Virus record (IMG/VR): IMGVR_UViG_3300046530_000250 | Location: 1-45,977 of that record | Strand: one strand, 5' to 3' | Length of the DNA: 45,977 nt | Source of the DNA: a virus | Position numbers and translations under genes: made by a program | In this document: piece after piece, positions 16,123-25,149 of the stretch | Layout: each line of letters begins with the position of its first letter | How positions within the stretch are numbered: position 1 is the first letter of the stretch | The notes under the pieces: model-generated | What the model was told of the DNA's origin: nothing | Seen by the model: only the letters and a program-made list of their open reading frames with translations | Databases searched by the model: none

Positions 16123-18084
16123 TTATTCTCCGATTGCGATGAGGTCAAAATTTCCGCTGCCAGCCGACCAATTTGCCCCGTTCCACCACGCCGACTTGAT
16201 CGTTACACCGTTTTGCGTTTTCGCCGTGGCGCCATAGACAGCAAGGTTTGTTGGTCCCCAGCCACTGCCCGCCCCACTTTCAAACGCCACCACTTCGCGA
16301 CAGGCCGTCGGGAAAGCCATAGGGAACGTAACCGAGCCAATACCGCTGGTTGTAGTGCCGGTGCATCTTTGGATAATCGTTCCGCCCGGCAACTTCTGAG
16401 CCCCGTTGACGCCCAAAATGCTGGCGAAGTCAGCGTTCCGCCCTAGCTCCGCATTCGAGTTAATCACCTGCCAAATCGTGGGCGATACAGCCATAATCGT
16501 CGCGCTTTGACCGCTCTTGATCTTCAAGTTGGCTAGGTCTGGGAGGTCGTGGTTAATAGCCACGCCCGCACCCGGAACAAGAGAGCCGTTAGCACTTGTC
16601 GTAAATACGGTAAATGCCGAGCCCAGCGGAGCACCCAGACTGCCCGGGGATGGCAAGGTAATCACCACCCCATTGGCGCCTATGTACAACGCGTTACCGA
16701 TGTCGGCCGCCGTCAATGTTCGCGAAGTTACTAAAGTCACGAAGCCACGCCAGCTACCCAACGCCCGCTGCACAAACTCAGCATTCACCAACAACTTGCT
16801 GGCATCGAATTGAGGCGGGGTGCTGCCGAACACCTTGGAAAATTGCAATTGAGCCGAGCCCGCCGCCCACCAGGCGTTGGCACCGTTGCCGCTCAGTTCG
16901 AGGGTGGCGCCGGGTTGTAGGTCAATGCTCGTTGGCTGGTTGCCGTTGCCGCCATTGATGGTATCCGTGCCAGCGCAGGCCACGGTTACGACAGCATTGC
17001 CGATGTTACGGAAGTGTATCGCGCCACCCGATGGCACGGTGTTAGCCGCTGGCATCGTCAGCGTGAACGCCCCGATGCACGTTACCAGCGTACCGACCGC
17101 CGCCGTCGTCAGCACGGCGCTCGCCGTGGCATTGGTGAAGGCGCGATAGTTGCCACTAGCGCGACGGACAAATTCCGTCGTAGCCAGTGCCAACCCATAA
17201 TCGAACAGCGGCGGCGTGTTTGCCGTGGGGTTGATCAGCGCCGGCGAGTTGATCGGCGCAAAGCCTTGCGTCACGTTCTGGAACGTCAGCGCCGTAGTGC
17301 CCACGACAATCAAGCCATCCGTGACCAGTTGCCAACGCGTGTCGGCCAGGGTGGCACCCTGCTCGACCGAGGTCAGCAGCGCCGACGTCACCTCGGCATT
17401 GGCGTCGGCATCCGGCGCCCGAGTCCAGACCGCCGCCGCCGCGACGTAAATGCCATTGTCCTTGGCCACGGTCTGGTTTTTCACCAGCACCCGCGCGCCC
17501 GCCGGCACCGCCACGCCATCAATCGTTTGAAGGCCGGCTAATGCGATGTTGGCCGTGGTCGCCACCAGCACCGATTGCTTGTTGTCGAGCTTATACAGCT
17601 CTTCTTGAATCTTCGTATCGACGTATTCGCGAGTCGCCAACACCACCGCCGGGTCAATCTTCAGCGTGATGTTGCCGGTACTGGCGACGATGAAATTCAT
17701 CCGCACCACTTGCGTGCGGCCGGAGCCTTGCGACAGCACCGGCTTGAAGCTCGGCGCGCAGTTGGCCACCGCCACCAGATCGCCGTCCCCGTCGTACAGA
17801 CCGATTTCGCGAATCCAGAAGCCGCCCTCATCGGCCGGGATAATCTGCTCGGCGATGATCACCGCCGGGTTGACCGGGTCGACCCGCACCTGATTCAACG
17901 GCCGGCGGCGCCGCTCATTGATCAGGCTGGTTTGCGTCGCGCTGGGGATCGGGTCGGTTTCGTTGGCATCGCCCACGCCCATATGGGTGAATTTCCAGGG
18001 TACACCGAGCGCGTCGGCGTTCGCCTGCTTGGCCATCCCCACGTTCGTGAGGATCGCAAAAAATTGCGAATTCGCATCAATCAT
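16123..18084 (-). CDS. Tail fibre protein (gpH-like)
   Basis: The 653-residue fibre determines host binding. The N-terminal 160 residues match the phage tail-collar fibre domain (SQFFAILTNVGMAKQANADA, PADEGGFWIREIGLYDGDGD). The middle contains similar modules each introduced by an FVRRASGNYRAF / FVQRALGSWRGF element (about residues 310 and 450), so the shaft is repetitive. The C-terminus (VTFPMAFPTACREVVAFESG through SGNFDLIAIGE) resembles gp53-like fibre tips. Its ATG overlaps the end of gene I by 8 bp. The tip should be the most variable part among relatives. Confidence 0.93.
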   Translation of the reverse strand: MIDANSQFFAILTNVGMAKQANADALGVPWKFTHMGVGDANETDPIPSATQTSLINERRRRPLNQVRVDPVNPAVIIAEQIIPADEGGFWIREIGLYDGDGDLVAVANCAPSFKPVLSQGSGRTQVVRMNFIVASTGNITLKIDPAVVLATREYVDTKIQEELYKLDNKQSVLVATTANIALAGLQTIDGVAVPAGARVLVKNQTVAKDNGIYVAAAAVWTRAPDADANAEVTSALLTSVEQGATLADTRWQLVTDGLIVVGTTALTFQNVTQGFAPINSPALINPTANTPPLFDYGLALATTEFVRRASGNYRAFTNATASAVLTTAAVGTLVTCIGAFTLTMPAANTVPSGGAIHFRNIGNAVVTVACAGTDTINGGNGNQPTSIDLQPGATLELSGNGANAWWAAGSAQLQFSKVFGSTPPQFDASKLLVNAEFVQRALGSWRGFVTLVTSRTLTAADIGNALYIGANGVVITLPSPGSLGAPLGSAFTVFTTSANGSLVPGAGVAINHDLPDLANLKIKSGQSATIMAVSPTIWQVINSNAELGRNADFASILGVNGAQKLPGGTIIQRCTGTTTSGIGSVTFPMAFPTACREVVAFESGAGSGWGPTNLAVYGATAKTQNGVTIKSAWWNGANWSAGSGNFDLIAIGE

Positions 18085-18685
18085 AATAAACGTCCAGGGT
18101 GTCTATGGAGTGTTCACGGCCAACCACGCCGAGGGTTCCGCTGACCTCGATGTCACGCATCACCGGCGGGTAAACGTCGATTTCGTCGCCTTCGTAGACG
18201 CTGACGGCGATATTCAAAACGCCTTGGGTTTCCAGGCTGATCGCCAACCCCGTCAGGTGCCGGGTGACCGGCTTGGCGTCATCGATCAGGCGTTCCAGCT
18301 CCTGATACATTTCCTCGGTGATGCCGGTATCCAACACGCCCACCTTGAGCGCGAAGGTGCCCGGCACCCCCTCGGGCACCGTGTTGAACCACTCGATAAT
18401 CTCGATCAGGTAACCCAGGGGCTCGACCACCCTGCGCAAAGCGCCGATGGTGCCCTTGTGGGCATGGATGTAATACGACGCCTTGATGGCCGCGCGCTTG
18501 GTCGCCTCGCTCCACCGGTAATCCCAGCGGTCAACCGACCAGGCCCACGCCAGGTGCGGCAGCAACGGCACCGGGCAGGTTTCGGAGTTGTACAGCGTGC
18601 GCAGCGGGACAATGGTTTTGTCGTAGAACGACGCCTCCAGGGCGCGCTCCAGGGGCGTGCTATTGACCGGCAGTAGACTCTTCAT
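18077..18685 (-). CDS. Baseplate/tail protein I
   Basis: A 202-residue P2 gpI-family protein: SLLPVNSTPLERALEAS at the start, PHLAWAWSVDRWDYRWSE (a hallmark) at about 43-60, and HAHKGTIGALRRVVEPLGYL. It is a wedge component of the baseplate. It begins one base after the stop of gene J and overlaps the fibre gene start. Confidence 0.95.
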   Translation of the reverse strand: MKSLLPVNSTPLERALEASFYDKTIVPLRTLYNSETCPVPLLPHLAWAWSVDRWDYRWSEATKRAAIKASYYIHAHKGTIGALRRVVEPLGYLIEIIEWFNTVPEGVPGTFALKVGVLDTGITEEMYQELERLIDDAKPVTRHLTGLAISLETQGVLNIAVSVYEGDEIDVYPPVMRDIEVSGTLGVVGREHSIDTLDVYYD

Positions 18686-18686
18686 G

Positions 18687-19568
18687 TCAGCCCGCCGCGA
18701 TCACGGTGAAGCCCATACAGAACGCCGCCTGCGCCTTGGTCGGAGCCAGGTCGACCCAGCCGGTCAACTCGACCCGCGATACGCCGGCAATGTGCAACTG
18801 GGCATCCACCGCCGAACGCGCCACCTCCACCCCCAGGCGCTTGCGTGGATTGATCCACTTAGCGAGGCGGCTTTGCGCCTCGGCCAGACTGGCGTCCGCC
18901 TCAGGGCCGGCGCCGGTCATGTGCAAAATGGCATCAATGCGGTAATTGATAATCTGCGCGCTCTGCACCGTCAGGCGATCGCCCACCGGGCGCACGTTGT
19001 CATCATTCAGCCCCGCCTTGACCGTGGCCAGCAGCTCAGGCCCGGCCTGGCCGTCGCCTTCGGAACTCAACACCGTGACCGTGACGTAACACGGCGCCGG
19101 GCTTTCTGCCGTGGCATCGGCCACCAACGCCGAGGCGTTGCGCGCGTGCAAGATGTAGCTGGCACGCGGTCCGGCCGTGGTCAGACCTTCATAGGTCAAC
19201 TGGATGCGTTCGCGATACGGGTCGTCCTGCTCCTTGATTTCCGCCAGCGGTGGCACCGCCAGCAGATCCTCGGCTTGAATGACCAGGCGCGGACAGTTGA
19301 CGTTACCGCCGAGGTGATCCAGATCGGGGCCAATGGCGTGCGCCAGTAGCAAGGCCTTGGCGGCGTCGTTGACCCGGGCGCGGTTGCCGACCTTGTTATA
19401 GGCCGCCACCTCCAGCAGCTTGACCACCGGATCACTTTCCAGCGGCGCGCTCCAGTTGTCGCCCATGTGTTCGCGAAAGACGCCTAGCCCTTCTTCATAA
19501 GTCAGCTCAAAATCTAACGACTCCAGCACGCTTGGCGCGGGAAGCGACGACAGGTCAACGATGCTCAT
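18687..19568 (-). CDS. Baseplate protein J
   Basis: A 293-residue P2 gpJ-family protein with LTYEEGLGVFREHM, EVAAYNKVGNRARVNDAAKA, AHAIGPDLDHLGGNVN and RIQLTYEGLTTAGPRASYIL, all diagnostic of baseplate J. It forms the wedges that couple host binding to sheath contraction. Its ATG overlaps the W stop (ATGA). Confidence 0.95.
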   Translation of the reverse strand: MSIVDLSSLPAPSVLESLDFELTYEEGLGVFREHMGDNWSAPLESDPVVKLLEVAAYNKVGNRARVNDAAKALLLAHAIGPDLDHLGGNVNCPRLVIQAEDLLAVPPLAEIKEQDDPYRERIQLTYEGLTTAGPRASYILHARNASALVADATAESPAPCYVTVTVLSSEGDGQAGPELLATVKAGLNDDNVRPVGDRLTVQSAQIINYRIDAILHMTGAGPEADASLAEAQSRLAKWINPRKRLGVEVARSAVDAQLHIAGVSRVELTGWVDLAPTKAQAAFCMGFTVIAAG

Positions 19569-19891
19569 ATGCCCACCTCCAACAGCACGCCGTCACCTTG
19601 GTACTTGCCGACGATCTTCAGATTGATTTGCCCGCCGACCACCGAAATGACCCGCACCTGGTCCAGCTTCAAACGCGGCTCCCAACGCCCCAAGGCCCTG
19701 GCGGCCTCCGCTTGTACGGCACTTTTCCAGCCCTCATTGACGGGCAGGTCGACGAAGCGCCGTAGCGTGCTGCCGTACTCTGGCCGATGCCGACGACTGC
19801 CCAGTGGCGTGCCCAAAATGTCGCCGATGGACTGACGTAAATGCGCGATGCCGGAAAAGGGCGTGCCGGTGTGGCGATCCATTCCGATCAT
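19565..19891 (-). CDS. Baseplate protein W (gp25-like)
   Basis: A 108-residue gp25/P2 gpW-type protein. HLRQSIGDILGTPLGSRRHR and the EYGSTLRRFVDLP motif, together with REPRL-like WEPRLKLDQVRV, are the family core. It starts sheath polymerisation at the baseplate. It has GGAG about 9 bp upstream, and V, W, J, I follow in the P2 order, with two small extra genes between V and W. Confidence 0.94.
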   Translation of the reverse strand: MIGMDRHTGTPFSGIAHLRQSIGDILGTPLGSRRHRPEYGSTLRRFVDLPVNEGWKSAVQAEAARALGRWEPRLKLDQVRVISVVGGQINLKIVGKYQGDGVLLEVGI

Positions 19892-19896
19892 TTTGG

Positions 19897-20175
19897 TTAC
19901 TCCGGTAACTGCTCCAGATCTGGATGCGCTTTAAAAAAGGCATATTGGTCATCACCACATGCAGTGACGCGACCAGCCTCTACCGACAGCGTGGCGCCGT
20001 CGGGCAGGATCAGGGTGCGCGAGGTGAAAAGCTTGTCGCGAAAAACGCGTGGGGCGCCGATGGGCTCAACTGCGATAGCAGTAACAGGAAAACCCAGCGG
20101 TACTGGTTTCAATCCTGGCACTGCAATGCCTTCGGCGACCTCGGCGGAAGCGCCATCAGTTCTAGACTTACTCAT
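19897..20175 (-). CDS. Hypothetical tail-region protein, 92 aa
   Basis: I do not recognise a named family. The product is a small beta-rich protein (VFRDKLFTSRTLILPDGATL, SVEAGRVTACGDDQYAFFKA) ending PDLEQLPE. The ATG at 20175 has CTGGAG about 10 bp upstream; the frame stays open 10 codons farther without a better start. It lies directly before baseplate W in a position often holding a small accessory protein in Pseudomonas P2-like tails. A head-fibre or tail-tip accessory role is only a guess from position. Confidence 0.75.
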   Translation of the reverse strand: MSKSRTDGASAEVAEGIAVPGLKPVPLGFPVTAIAVEPIGAPRVFRDKLFTSRTLILPDGATLSVEAGRVTACGDDQYAFFKAHPDLEQLPE

Positions 20176-20194
20176 AAAGCATGCTCCAGATGTG

Positions 20195-20217
20195 AAAAAG
20201 CCCACACTGGGCGGGCT
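20195..20217 (-). terminator. Terminator-like hairpin inside baseplate block
   Basis: Leftward, AGCCC-(GCCCAGTGT)-GGGCT is followed by TTTTT. It lies about 20 bp before the 92-aa gene that precedes baseplate W. The stem is only 5 bp, so it is weaker than the others. Confidence 0.45.
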
Positions 20218-20238
20218 GTGTAGGTGGCGGCTAAAAAA

Positions 20239-20541
20239 CTAAGCGCAACCGGCGGTGACGCTCCTTGCTACTGCATCAGCGATCACCAACGGATCGCCAC
20301 TGCTACAAGTGATGGTGATATTGGTCACTGCCGAGCGCGGCTCTCGCGGCACGTACCGCCCATGACTTAACACCCGTACCAGTGCCTCGGCGACGTCCTG
20401 AGGATCGGCCTCGCTCAAGATGATCGGCCAGCGACTGCGCATTCGATAAGCGTCATAAAGTTGGGCAATCTGCCCTTCCAAGAGCTTTACGATTGTCTCA
20501 ACGTCAACCGCCGTCTTTTCCGAAATTGACTCGTCGATCAT
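20239..20541 (-). CDS. Hypothetical tail-region protein, 100 aa
   Basis: No family recognised. The protein has an amphipathic helix (VETIVKLLEGQIAQLYDAYR) followed by RSRWPIILSEADPQDVAEAL and a Cys-containing end (TITCSSGDPLVIADAVARSV). I chose ATG 20541: GAGG lies 5 bp upstream, formed by the last codons of gene V. It is conserved in position between V and W and is probably co-translated with V. Confidence 0.75.
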   Translation of the reverse strand: MIDESISEKTAVDVETIVKLLEGQIAQLYDAYRMRSRWPIILSEADPQDVAEALVRVLSHGRYVPREPRSAVTNITITCSSGDPLVIADAVARSVTAGCA

Positions 20542-20548
20542 TTCAACC

Positions 20549-21106
20549 TCAGTGTGTGTGGTGGTTGCTGTTACCACCCGCGTCGAGAATGGTCCCGGCA
20601 CTAGTGATGTTCTGCGTGACGTGCAACGGACCGTCGATCTTCACTGACGCTTTCAGGTTGATGTTCCCGGTGGTCACGTTGACGGCGCTGTCAGTGACCA
20701 CAACTTCGGTACTGCCGACTTTGACTGTTACCGTTCCAGTTGGCAGCGTGATGGTGTAGCTGTTGGCCTGCCAGTCGTAGACCAGCGACCCGCCATCGTC
20801 GAAACGCCAGACTTCCACGTGATCGCGGTTATCCGGTTGCGCACCGGCATCCCCATATAGCCCGGGAATGAAGGTCCCCATGCCCGCCTGGCCGCTGGGA
20901 TTGAACAGCACCCCCTGTTCATTCAGGCTCGGTGCGCGCCAGTGACGGGCCTTGCCGGCCGCCAGACTGTGCCAGCGCACCCACGCGCTGACCCAATCAC
21001 CGGCCTGTACCCGAACGGTGGCGGCGGCCAAATCCACCCCCACCACCACGCAAGGCATCAGCATCGCGGCAATCATGCGGTCATGCTCGGCACTGGCGTA
21101 ACTCAT
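20549..21106 (-). CDS. Baseplate assembly protein V (tail spike)
   Basis: A 185-residue P2 gpV-type central spike. The N-terminal OB-like domain includes LNEQGVLFNPSGQAGMGTFI and PGLYGDAGAQPDNRDHVEVW; a beta-helical stem follows (TITLPTGTVTVKVGSTEVVV). The protein ends NHHTH; in P2-type spikes a terminal HxH binds an iron ion at the needle tip. The start overlaps the upstream stop (ATGA). Confidence 0.93.
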   Translation of the reverse strand: MSYASAEHDRMIAAMLMPCVVVGVDLAAATVRVQAGDWVSAWVRWHSLAAGKARHWRAPSLNEQGVLFNPSGQAGMGTFIPGLYGDAGAQPDNRDHVEVWRFDDGGSLVYDWQANSYTITLPTGTVTVKVGSTEVVVTDSAVNVTTGNINLKASVKIDGPLHVTQNITSAGTILDAGGNSNHHTH

Positions 21107-21618
21107 GGCACATCATCCGCAGGGAAAAACTGCTCTTTGGTGTCGTGGTTGAAACCGAACCACAACGAACCCGGTTGCTCATCAGGCCATGGCCATTGTT
21201 GTGCACCGAGGTAAATCTGCTGATGCCATTCCACCAACCAGACGGTGTAGCCATCCAGCTCGGGCCGGGTCCAATCCTGCCCGGCCTGAATGAACACTGC
21301 CGGTTCAACCGCCTGCCCCCAGGTCTGCGTCCGCAAAGTCACCGCGAGCTGGGTGGCCAGTTGCACGGCCTGCTGATGATGGTGCGGCTTGATCGGATCG
21401 ACGACGATGCGTGCCTCGAACCTGCACACTAAAGTCGTTTCTCCGGTGCCGATGTCGACACCAGGTTCGATCTCGGCCACCTCCAGAAACACCGCCGGCA
21501 GCGCCACACGATCCTTGATTTTCGGCCAGGCGGTCACCGCGCACACGCCCGGTAATTCCGCCAATAGTTTCAGCTCGATCGCTCGGTAGAGCTGGTCCAG
21601 GCTAAAAGGCTCCGACAC
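21103..21618 (-). CDS. Probable tail completion/terminator protein, 171 aa
   Basis: The product starts SEPFSLDQLYRAIELKLLAE and contains VFLEVAEIEPGVDIGTGETT and ARIVVDPIKPHHHQQAVQLA. The alpha-beta pattern and its place between a gpZ-like connector and the baseplate genes fit a tail terminator of lambda gpU type, but I see no decisive motif. It uses GTG (21618) with GAGGAG upstream. Its stop overlaps gene V's start, so head-tail joining genes and tail genes are translated as a chain. Confidence 0.65.
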   Translation of the reverse strand: MSEPFSLDQLYRAIELKLLAELPGVCAVTAWPKIKDRVALPAVFLEVAEIEPGVDIGTGETTLVCRFEARIVVDPIKPHHHQQAVQLATQLAVTLRTQTWGQAVEPAVFIQAGQDWTRPELDGYTVWLVEWHQQIYLGAQQWPWPDEQPGSLWFGFNHDTKEQFFPADDVP

Positions 21619-21622
21619 GGCA

Positions 21623-22276
21623 CTAACTCCTCAAATACTTTTGCAGCTCGAAGTTGAGTTCCTGCTGCAGGATCTGCAGCAAACGCTCATCCGCCTTGTG
21701 CACCCAGCTTTCGAAGTGTGGTCGCGCCTGTTCCAGGGACACCTTGGCCTTGGCCAGCGGAAACCGGCTGCCGTTTTCAGCGACCCAACCCGAACTCGGC
21801 CCGCGCCCTGATGACACCGTGCTGTCGGGATAGTCGTCCGCATCGAAATGCTTGCTCGCCGTGCGGATCCAGATATCGGGTTTATTGCCGTAGACCTGTT
21901 TGAGGAATGCGCCCTGGTATCGCCGCCCCGCCACCGAAACGCCACTGCCAGTTTGTCGCGCTCGGCCGATCCGGCTGGACTCGATGGCGTTCAAGCCAAA
22001 CCACAGCTTGCCGCTCATGGCCCCGCCGGTGACCGGGTAGCTGCGCAACCGTTGACGCACCGCAGCGACGGCGATGCGCTCCTGCCGACTGACCGCCCGG
22101 GCGATGTGAGTGCGCAACCAGCCCAGCGTCTTATTGATCGCTCGACGATGCGCCGCCGCGGCCGCCTTGGGCACCACCTTGGCGAAGTCCTGGAACGCTT
22201 GCAGATCTGCCGACGACGACTGGATGGTGACCATCCCACCGCCGGCCGAGGACTTGTAATAGCTACCTACGCTCAT
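21623..22276 (-). CDS. Minor tail protein Z-like connector
   Basis: The 217-residue product is basic and helical, with AAAAAHRRAINKTLGWLRTH and VSRQERIAVAAVRQRLRSYP near the start and GRRYQGAFLKQVYGNKPDIW in the middle. These match the prophage minor tail protein Z family, which completes the head-proximal tail end. Position after the FII-like gene copies the lambda order FII-Z-U. Its ATG overlaps the upstream stop (ATGA). Confidence 0.82.
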   Translation of the reverse strand: MSVGSYYKSSAGGGMVTIQSSSADLQAFQDFAKVVPKAAAAAHRRAINKTLGWLRTHIARAVSRQERIAVAAVRQRLRSYPVTGGAMSGKLWFGLNAIESSRIGRARQTGSGVSVAGRRYQGAFLKQVYGNKPDIWIRTASKHFDADDYPDSTVSSGRGPSSGWVAENGSRFPLAKAKVSLEQARPHFESWVHKADERLLQILQQELNFELQKYLRS

Positions 22277-22593
22277 GCACGCATCCTCAGGATCAAGGCG
22301 ACCAACCCGTCACCGCTGGGCTCCAGCTGCAGCAGGTCATAATCGCCACCGCCATCCAAGACCGGTAGATCAATGCTGACCAACAGGCCCTGCTCCAGGC
22401 CATGGGAATCACTGACACGGATTTCGAAACGAGGCTCACGCAACCCGGTATTGAGCTTGCCGAACTTCGGCTGCAGCCAGGGTGCCGCGAACATACCGAG
22501 CACCGGCTCGTCGCGGCCTTCAATCCGTGCGCTGTCGCCCAGCGTTTCGAACACCACCGCGTCGACCTCAGCAATCAGGTCGCGGAACGCCAT
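22273..22593 (-). CDS. Head-tail joining protein (lambda FII-like)
   Basis: A 106-residue protein beginning MAFRDLIAEVDAVVFETLGD, with PVLGMFAAPWLQPKFGKLNT and LDGGGDYDLLQLEPSGDGLV. The composition and position between capsid and gpZ fit the FII-type attachment protein. ATG 22593 has CTGGAG 8 bp upstream; the longer frame to 22635 lacks a ribosome site. Confidence 0.75.
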   Translation of the reverse strand: MAFRDLIAEVDAVVFETLGDSARIEGRDEPVLGMFAAPWLQPKFGKLNTGLREPRFEIRVSDSHGLEQGLLVSIDLPVLDGGGDYDLLQLEPSGDGLVALILRMRA

Positions 22594-22595
22594 AG

Positions 22596-23591
22596 TCAGA
22601 GCTCCAGCAGGATCTGCGCGCGTGGCCGCGTGCACAGGTGCAGCGGGTTGGACTGGGCTTCACCGGCCATGCCTTTGTTGAACGGCAACGGCTCGATCAT
22701 GCTGTAGTAGGGGATCCCCTGAGTGTTGACCGTTTCCATGTAGTCCGCCGGTGCGAACACCGAGAGGTACAGATCAGGAACACCCTCAGGGACTAGCAAC
22801 GCCTTGTCATCATGGACGAAGGACACGCCGGCGACTTTGCCGCGGTAACGCTCCCAGATAATGCCGCCGAACTCGAAGCTTTCGCGCGCGTCGCCGCGCA
22901 GTGCCGCCGCTTGCTGGCTGTTGAGGTAGGTTTCTTTCACCGACTTGTGAACAATCAGCTTGTTCCAGAAATTCTTGCCGCAGAAGGCGCGGGAGCTGGT
23001 ACTGGTCACACTGCCGAGCGCGTCTTCTTGCATGTCCAACGCTTCGCCGCATTTAACCCGCAGTTCGGTGCTCGGATCCGCCAAGCCCATGGGCAGCTTT
23101 TGACGCTGCACACCGAAGCGATCATAAAGGTCCAACAGTACCGTCGAACCATCGGCATCGAGGATCAGGCCGTTGAGCGCCCCCATACGCTGGAATTCGT
23201 GCGTCGCATCCAACTGCCGGCGTGCTTTGGCCAGGCGGGCATTGACCACGTTCTGCACCGCCTGCAGCTCGGTGCGAGTACCGAAGGCACGAATGCCCTG
23301 GATCTCGTCGGCCTTGATGGTGAAGCGCTCCGGCAGGTGGACGGTGTTAAACGGGATCAGATTGCGCTTGCTGGCCGCGACGACCAGACCAGAACCACCC
23401 CGCTCACCGGCAGGCACCAGCGCCAGGGTATCGCCGTCCTTTTCGATCTGTACGGTCAGGGTGGTGATGCCTTCCTCGCGGAACAAGCCCAGGGCACTGA
23501 TGCGGCCCGGGAGGTAGGGTTGATCGTTGAGTGCGGCGGTCAGCGCGGTAACAGTGAACGCTTCGTCGTCAAAAATGGCGATCTCGGCCAT
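22596..23591 (-). CDS. Major capsid protein E (lambda family)
   Basis: A 331-residue lambda gpE-type capsid protein: start MAEIAIFDDEAFTVTALTAA, then RNLIPFNTVHLPERFTIKAD, ADEIQGIRAFGTRTELQAVQ, LDATHEFQRMGALNGLILDA, and the closing NPLHLCTRPRAQILLEL. ATG 23591 follows CTGGAG; the longer frame upstream runs through a terminator-like hairpin and is not coding. It is paired with decoration protein D and a ClpP-type maturation protease, as in lambda. Confidence 0.95.
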   Translation of the reverse strand: MAEIAIFDDEAFTVTALTAALNDQPYLPGRISALGLFREEGITTLTVQIEKDGDTLALVPAGERGGSGLVVAASKRNLIPFNTVHLPERFTIKADEIQGIRAFGTRTELQAVQNVVNARLAKARRQLDATHEFQRMGALNGLILDADGSTVLLDLYDRFGVQRQKLPMGLADPSTELRVKCGEALDMQEDALGSVTSTSSRAFCGKNFWNKLIVHKSVKETYLNSQQAAALRGDARESFEFGGIIWERYRGKVAGVSFVHDDKALLVPEGVPDLYLSVFAPADYMETVNTQGIPYYSMIEPLPFNKGMAGEAQSNPLHLCTRPRAQILLEL

Positions 23592-23608
23592 GGGTACTCT
23601 CCAGAAAT

Positions 23609-23632
23609 GAAAAACCCCGCACAAGGCGGGGT
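23609..23632 (-). terminator. Terminator-like hairpin between decoration and capsid genes
   Basis: Leftward, ACCCCGC-(CTTGT)-GCGGGGT is followed by TTTT. The loop and inner stem are the same as in the hairpin at 9003-9026. It lies about 20 bp upstream of the capsid start. Confidence 0.7.
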
Positions 23633-23653
23633 GCATGAAGTTGGGTGATCGAC

Positions 23654-23998
23654 CTAGCGAACGATCAGAAAATGAGTGGCCAGCGCCTTTTCAGCATCCA
23701 GATCCAACCCGGTCAGGTGCGCTTCGCTGACCTCCGCCAGTCGCACCACCGCACGGCCGCGGCGTACCACATCGGACTCACCCAGCGGACCGAACAGAAT
23801 GGCGACGGCTGTTTCGCTGCCGTCTTCAGCCGCCGGTGCGTACGGCGCAAAATGACCCGTAGCCGTAACCAAGCCGAGGATCTGGCCCGGGTCCAACGCG
23901 GGACCGGCGGCGACGTTGATGGATTCACGTGAAATGTTGCCCGCGCCTTCCGACAGCAGAAACTCACCGGCGTGGATCGGTTCTTTTTTGATGGTCAT
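23654..23998 (-). CDS. Head decoration protein D
   Basis: A 114-residue lambda gpD-like protein with EPIHAGEFLLSEGAGNISRE at the start and GQILGLVTATGHFAPYAPAA. It caps the capsid threefold axes and stabilises the expanded head. It overlaps the protease stop (ATGA). Confidence 0.92.
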   Translation of the reverse strand: MTIKKEPIHAGEFLLSEGAGNISRESINVAAGPALDPGQILGLVTATGHFAPYAPAAEDGSETAVAILFGPLGESDVVRRGRAVVRLAEVSEAHLTGLDLDAEKALATHFLIVR

Positions 23999-25149
23999 GC
24001 TCTTGCTCCTTTCGCGCCGTGCGCAGTTCCAGATTGAGCGGCTTGTCGAGCGGCCCAGATCGAAGTGGGATCAGGTTGTTTCGCCAGCACCTGCGGTGCT
24101 GGGTCATTGTCCAGCGGCAAGCTGTTGTCAATTTCGAAGCCCTTGCCGCTGCTGACGATCTTGTCGAACAGTCGCGCTCGAACCGCCGCAACGTCCAGGC
24201 CCGCCGCGACATACTCGGCGCAGAACTCGGGTAAGCGTGCGGCCACACAAAGGTCGTTCACGGCCTTGGCACGTGTCAGACCAGCCTGGACGACCGATTC
24301 GCTTTCAAGCCGGGTGGAGCTGAGCAACGGCTCGATCAGGTTGTTGATGCCCGACTCGGCGCATCGTTGCGTGATCATCAGAGCCAGCTTCGCCGAGTCG
24401 ACCACAGGCGGTACCAAGGGTGGGTCGTCGGGCTCTAACTCGGGATCCGGTTCGGGTGGCTCGTCGAGCTGAGCCAGTAGATCGGCCGGCGCGTGCTGGA
24501 AACGCTGCAACACGGCACCCTGGCCGAGGCAAGCTTTCACCGTGACACCGTCACCGACTTCATCGGCCAACCCCAGGGCCACCGCTTCACTGGCGGTCAA
24601 CCAGGTTTCAGCGGCAACCAGGCGCCGCAACTCCTCCTCATCGATGTCCGGAGCCTTGGCTTTGTAGGCCGCAATGATGGCTTCCATCGTCTGATCGAGG
24701 ACGTCGGCCACCTTGCGGAAGTCTTCGGCATTGCCGGCGGCGTAGGTCCACGGGTTGTGAATCATCAGCATGGCGTTGGAGGCGATCACAACGCGGTGTG
24801 CACCGCACACCGCCACGCTGGCTGCACTGGCTGCCAACGCGTCGATGCGACCGGTACAACGCTCGCCCAAACGCGACAACGCGTTGTGCATGGCCAACCC
24901 GTCGAACAGGTCGCCGCCGATACTGTTGAACGCGGCGATCACCGGCGAAACGCCGTCGTCCATCACGCGCAGATCTTGCACAAACTGATTGGCGGTAATC
25001 CCCCAAGCGCCGATCTCGCCGTAGACAAATACTTCGATCACCCGCTCGGCAGCCTCGCCGCTGACCTGCAGCGCGTACCAGGTCTTGTCCTGCACCTGCA
25101 CGCGCTTACCCGCCCGGTTATAAACGCGTGGCCGCGCCTTCTTGCTCAT
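23995..25149 (-). CDS. ClpP-like head maturation protease with scaffold tail
   Basis: The N-terminal 200 residues are a ClpP-fold protease: VFVYGEIGAWGITANQFVQD, FNSIGGDLFDGLAMHNAL, nucleophile Ser108 in DALAASAASVAV, His131 in MLMIHNPWT, and the terminal ETWLTASEAVALGLADEVGD. A Pro/Glu-rich linker (PPEPDPELEPDDPPLVPP) leads to a helical C-terminus that may act as internal scaffold, as in lambda C/Nu3. It follows the portal gene with an ATGA overlap. Confidence 0.92.
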   Translation of the reverse strand: MSKKARPRVYNRAGKRVQVQDKTWYALQVSGEAAERVIEVFVYGEIGAWGITANQFVQDLRVMDDGVSPVIAAFNSIGGDLFDGLAMHNALSRLGERCTGRIDALAASAASVAVCGAHRVVIASNAMLMIHNPWTYAAGNAEDFRKVADVLDQTMEAIIAAYKAKAPDIDEEELRRLVAAETWLTASEAVALGLADEVGDGVTVKACLGQGAVLQRFQHAPADLLAQLDEPPEPDPELEPDDPPLVPPVVDSAKLALMITQRCAESGINNLIEPLLSSTRLESESVVQAGLTRAKAVNDLCVAARLPEFCAEYVAAGLDVAAVRARLFDKIVSSGKGFEIDNSLPLDNDPAPQVLAKQPDPTSIWAARQAAQSGTAHGAKGARA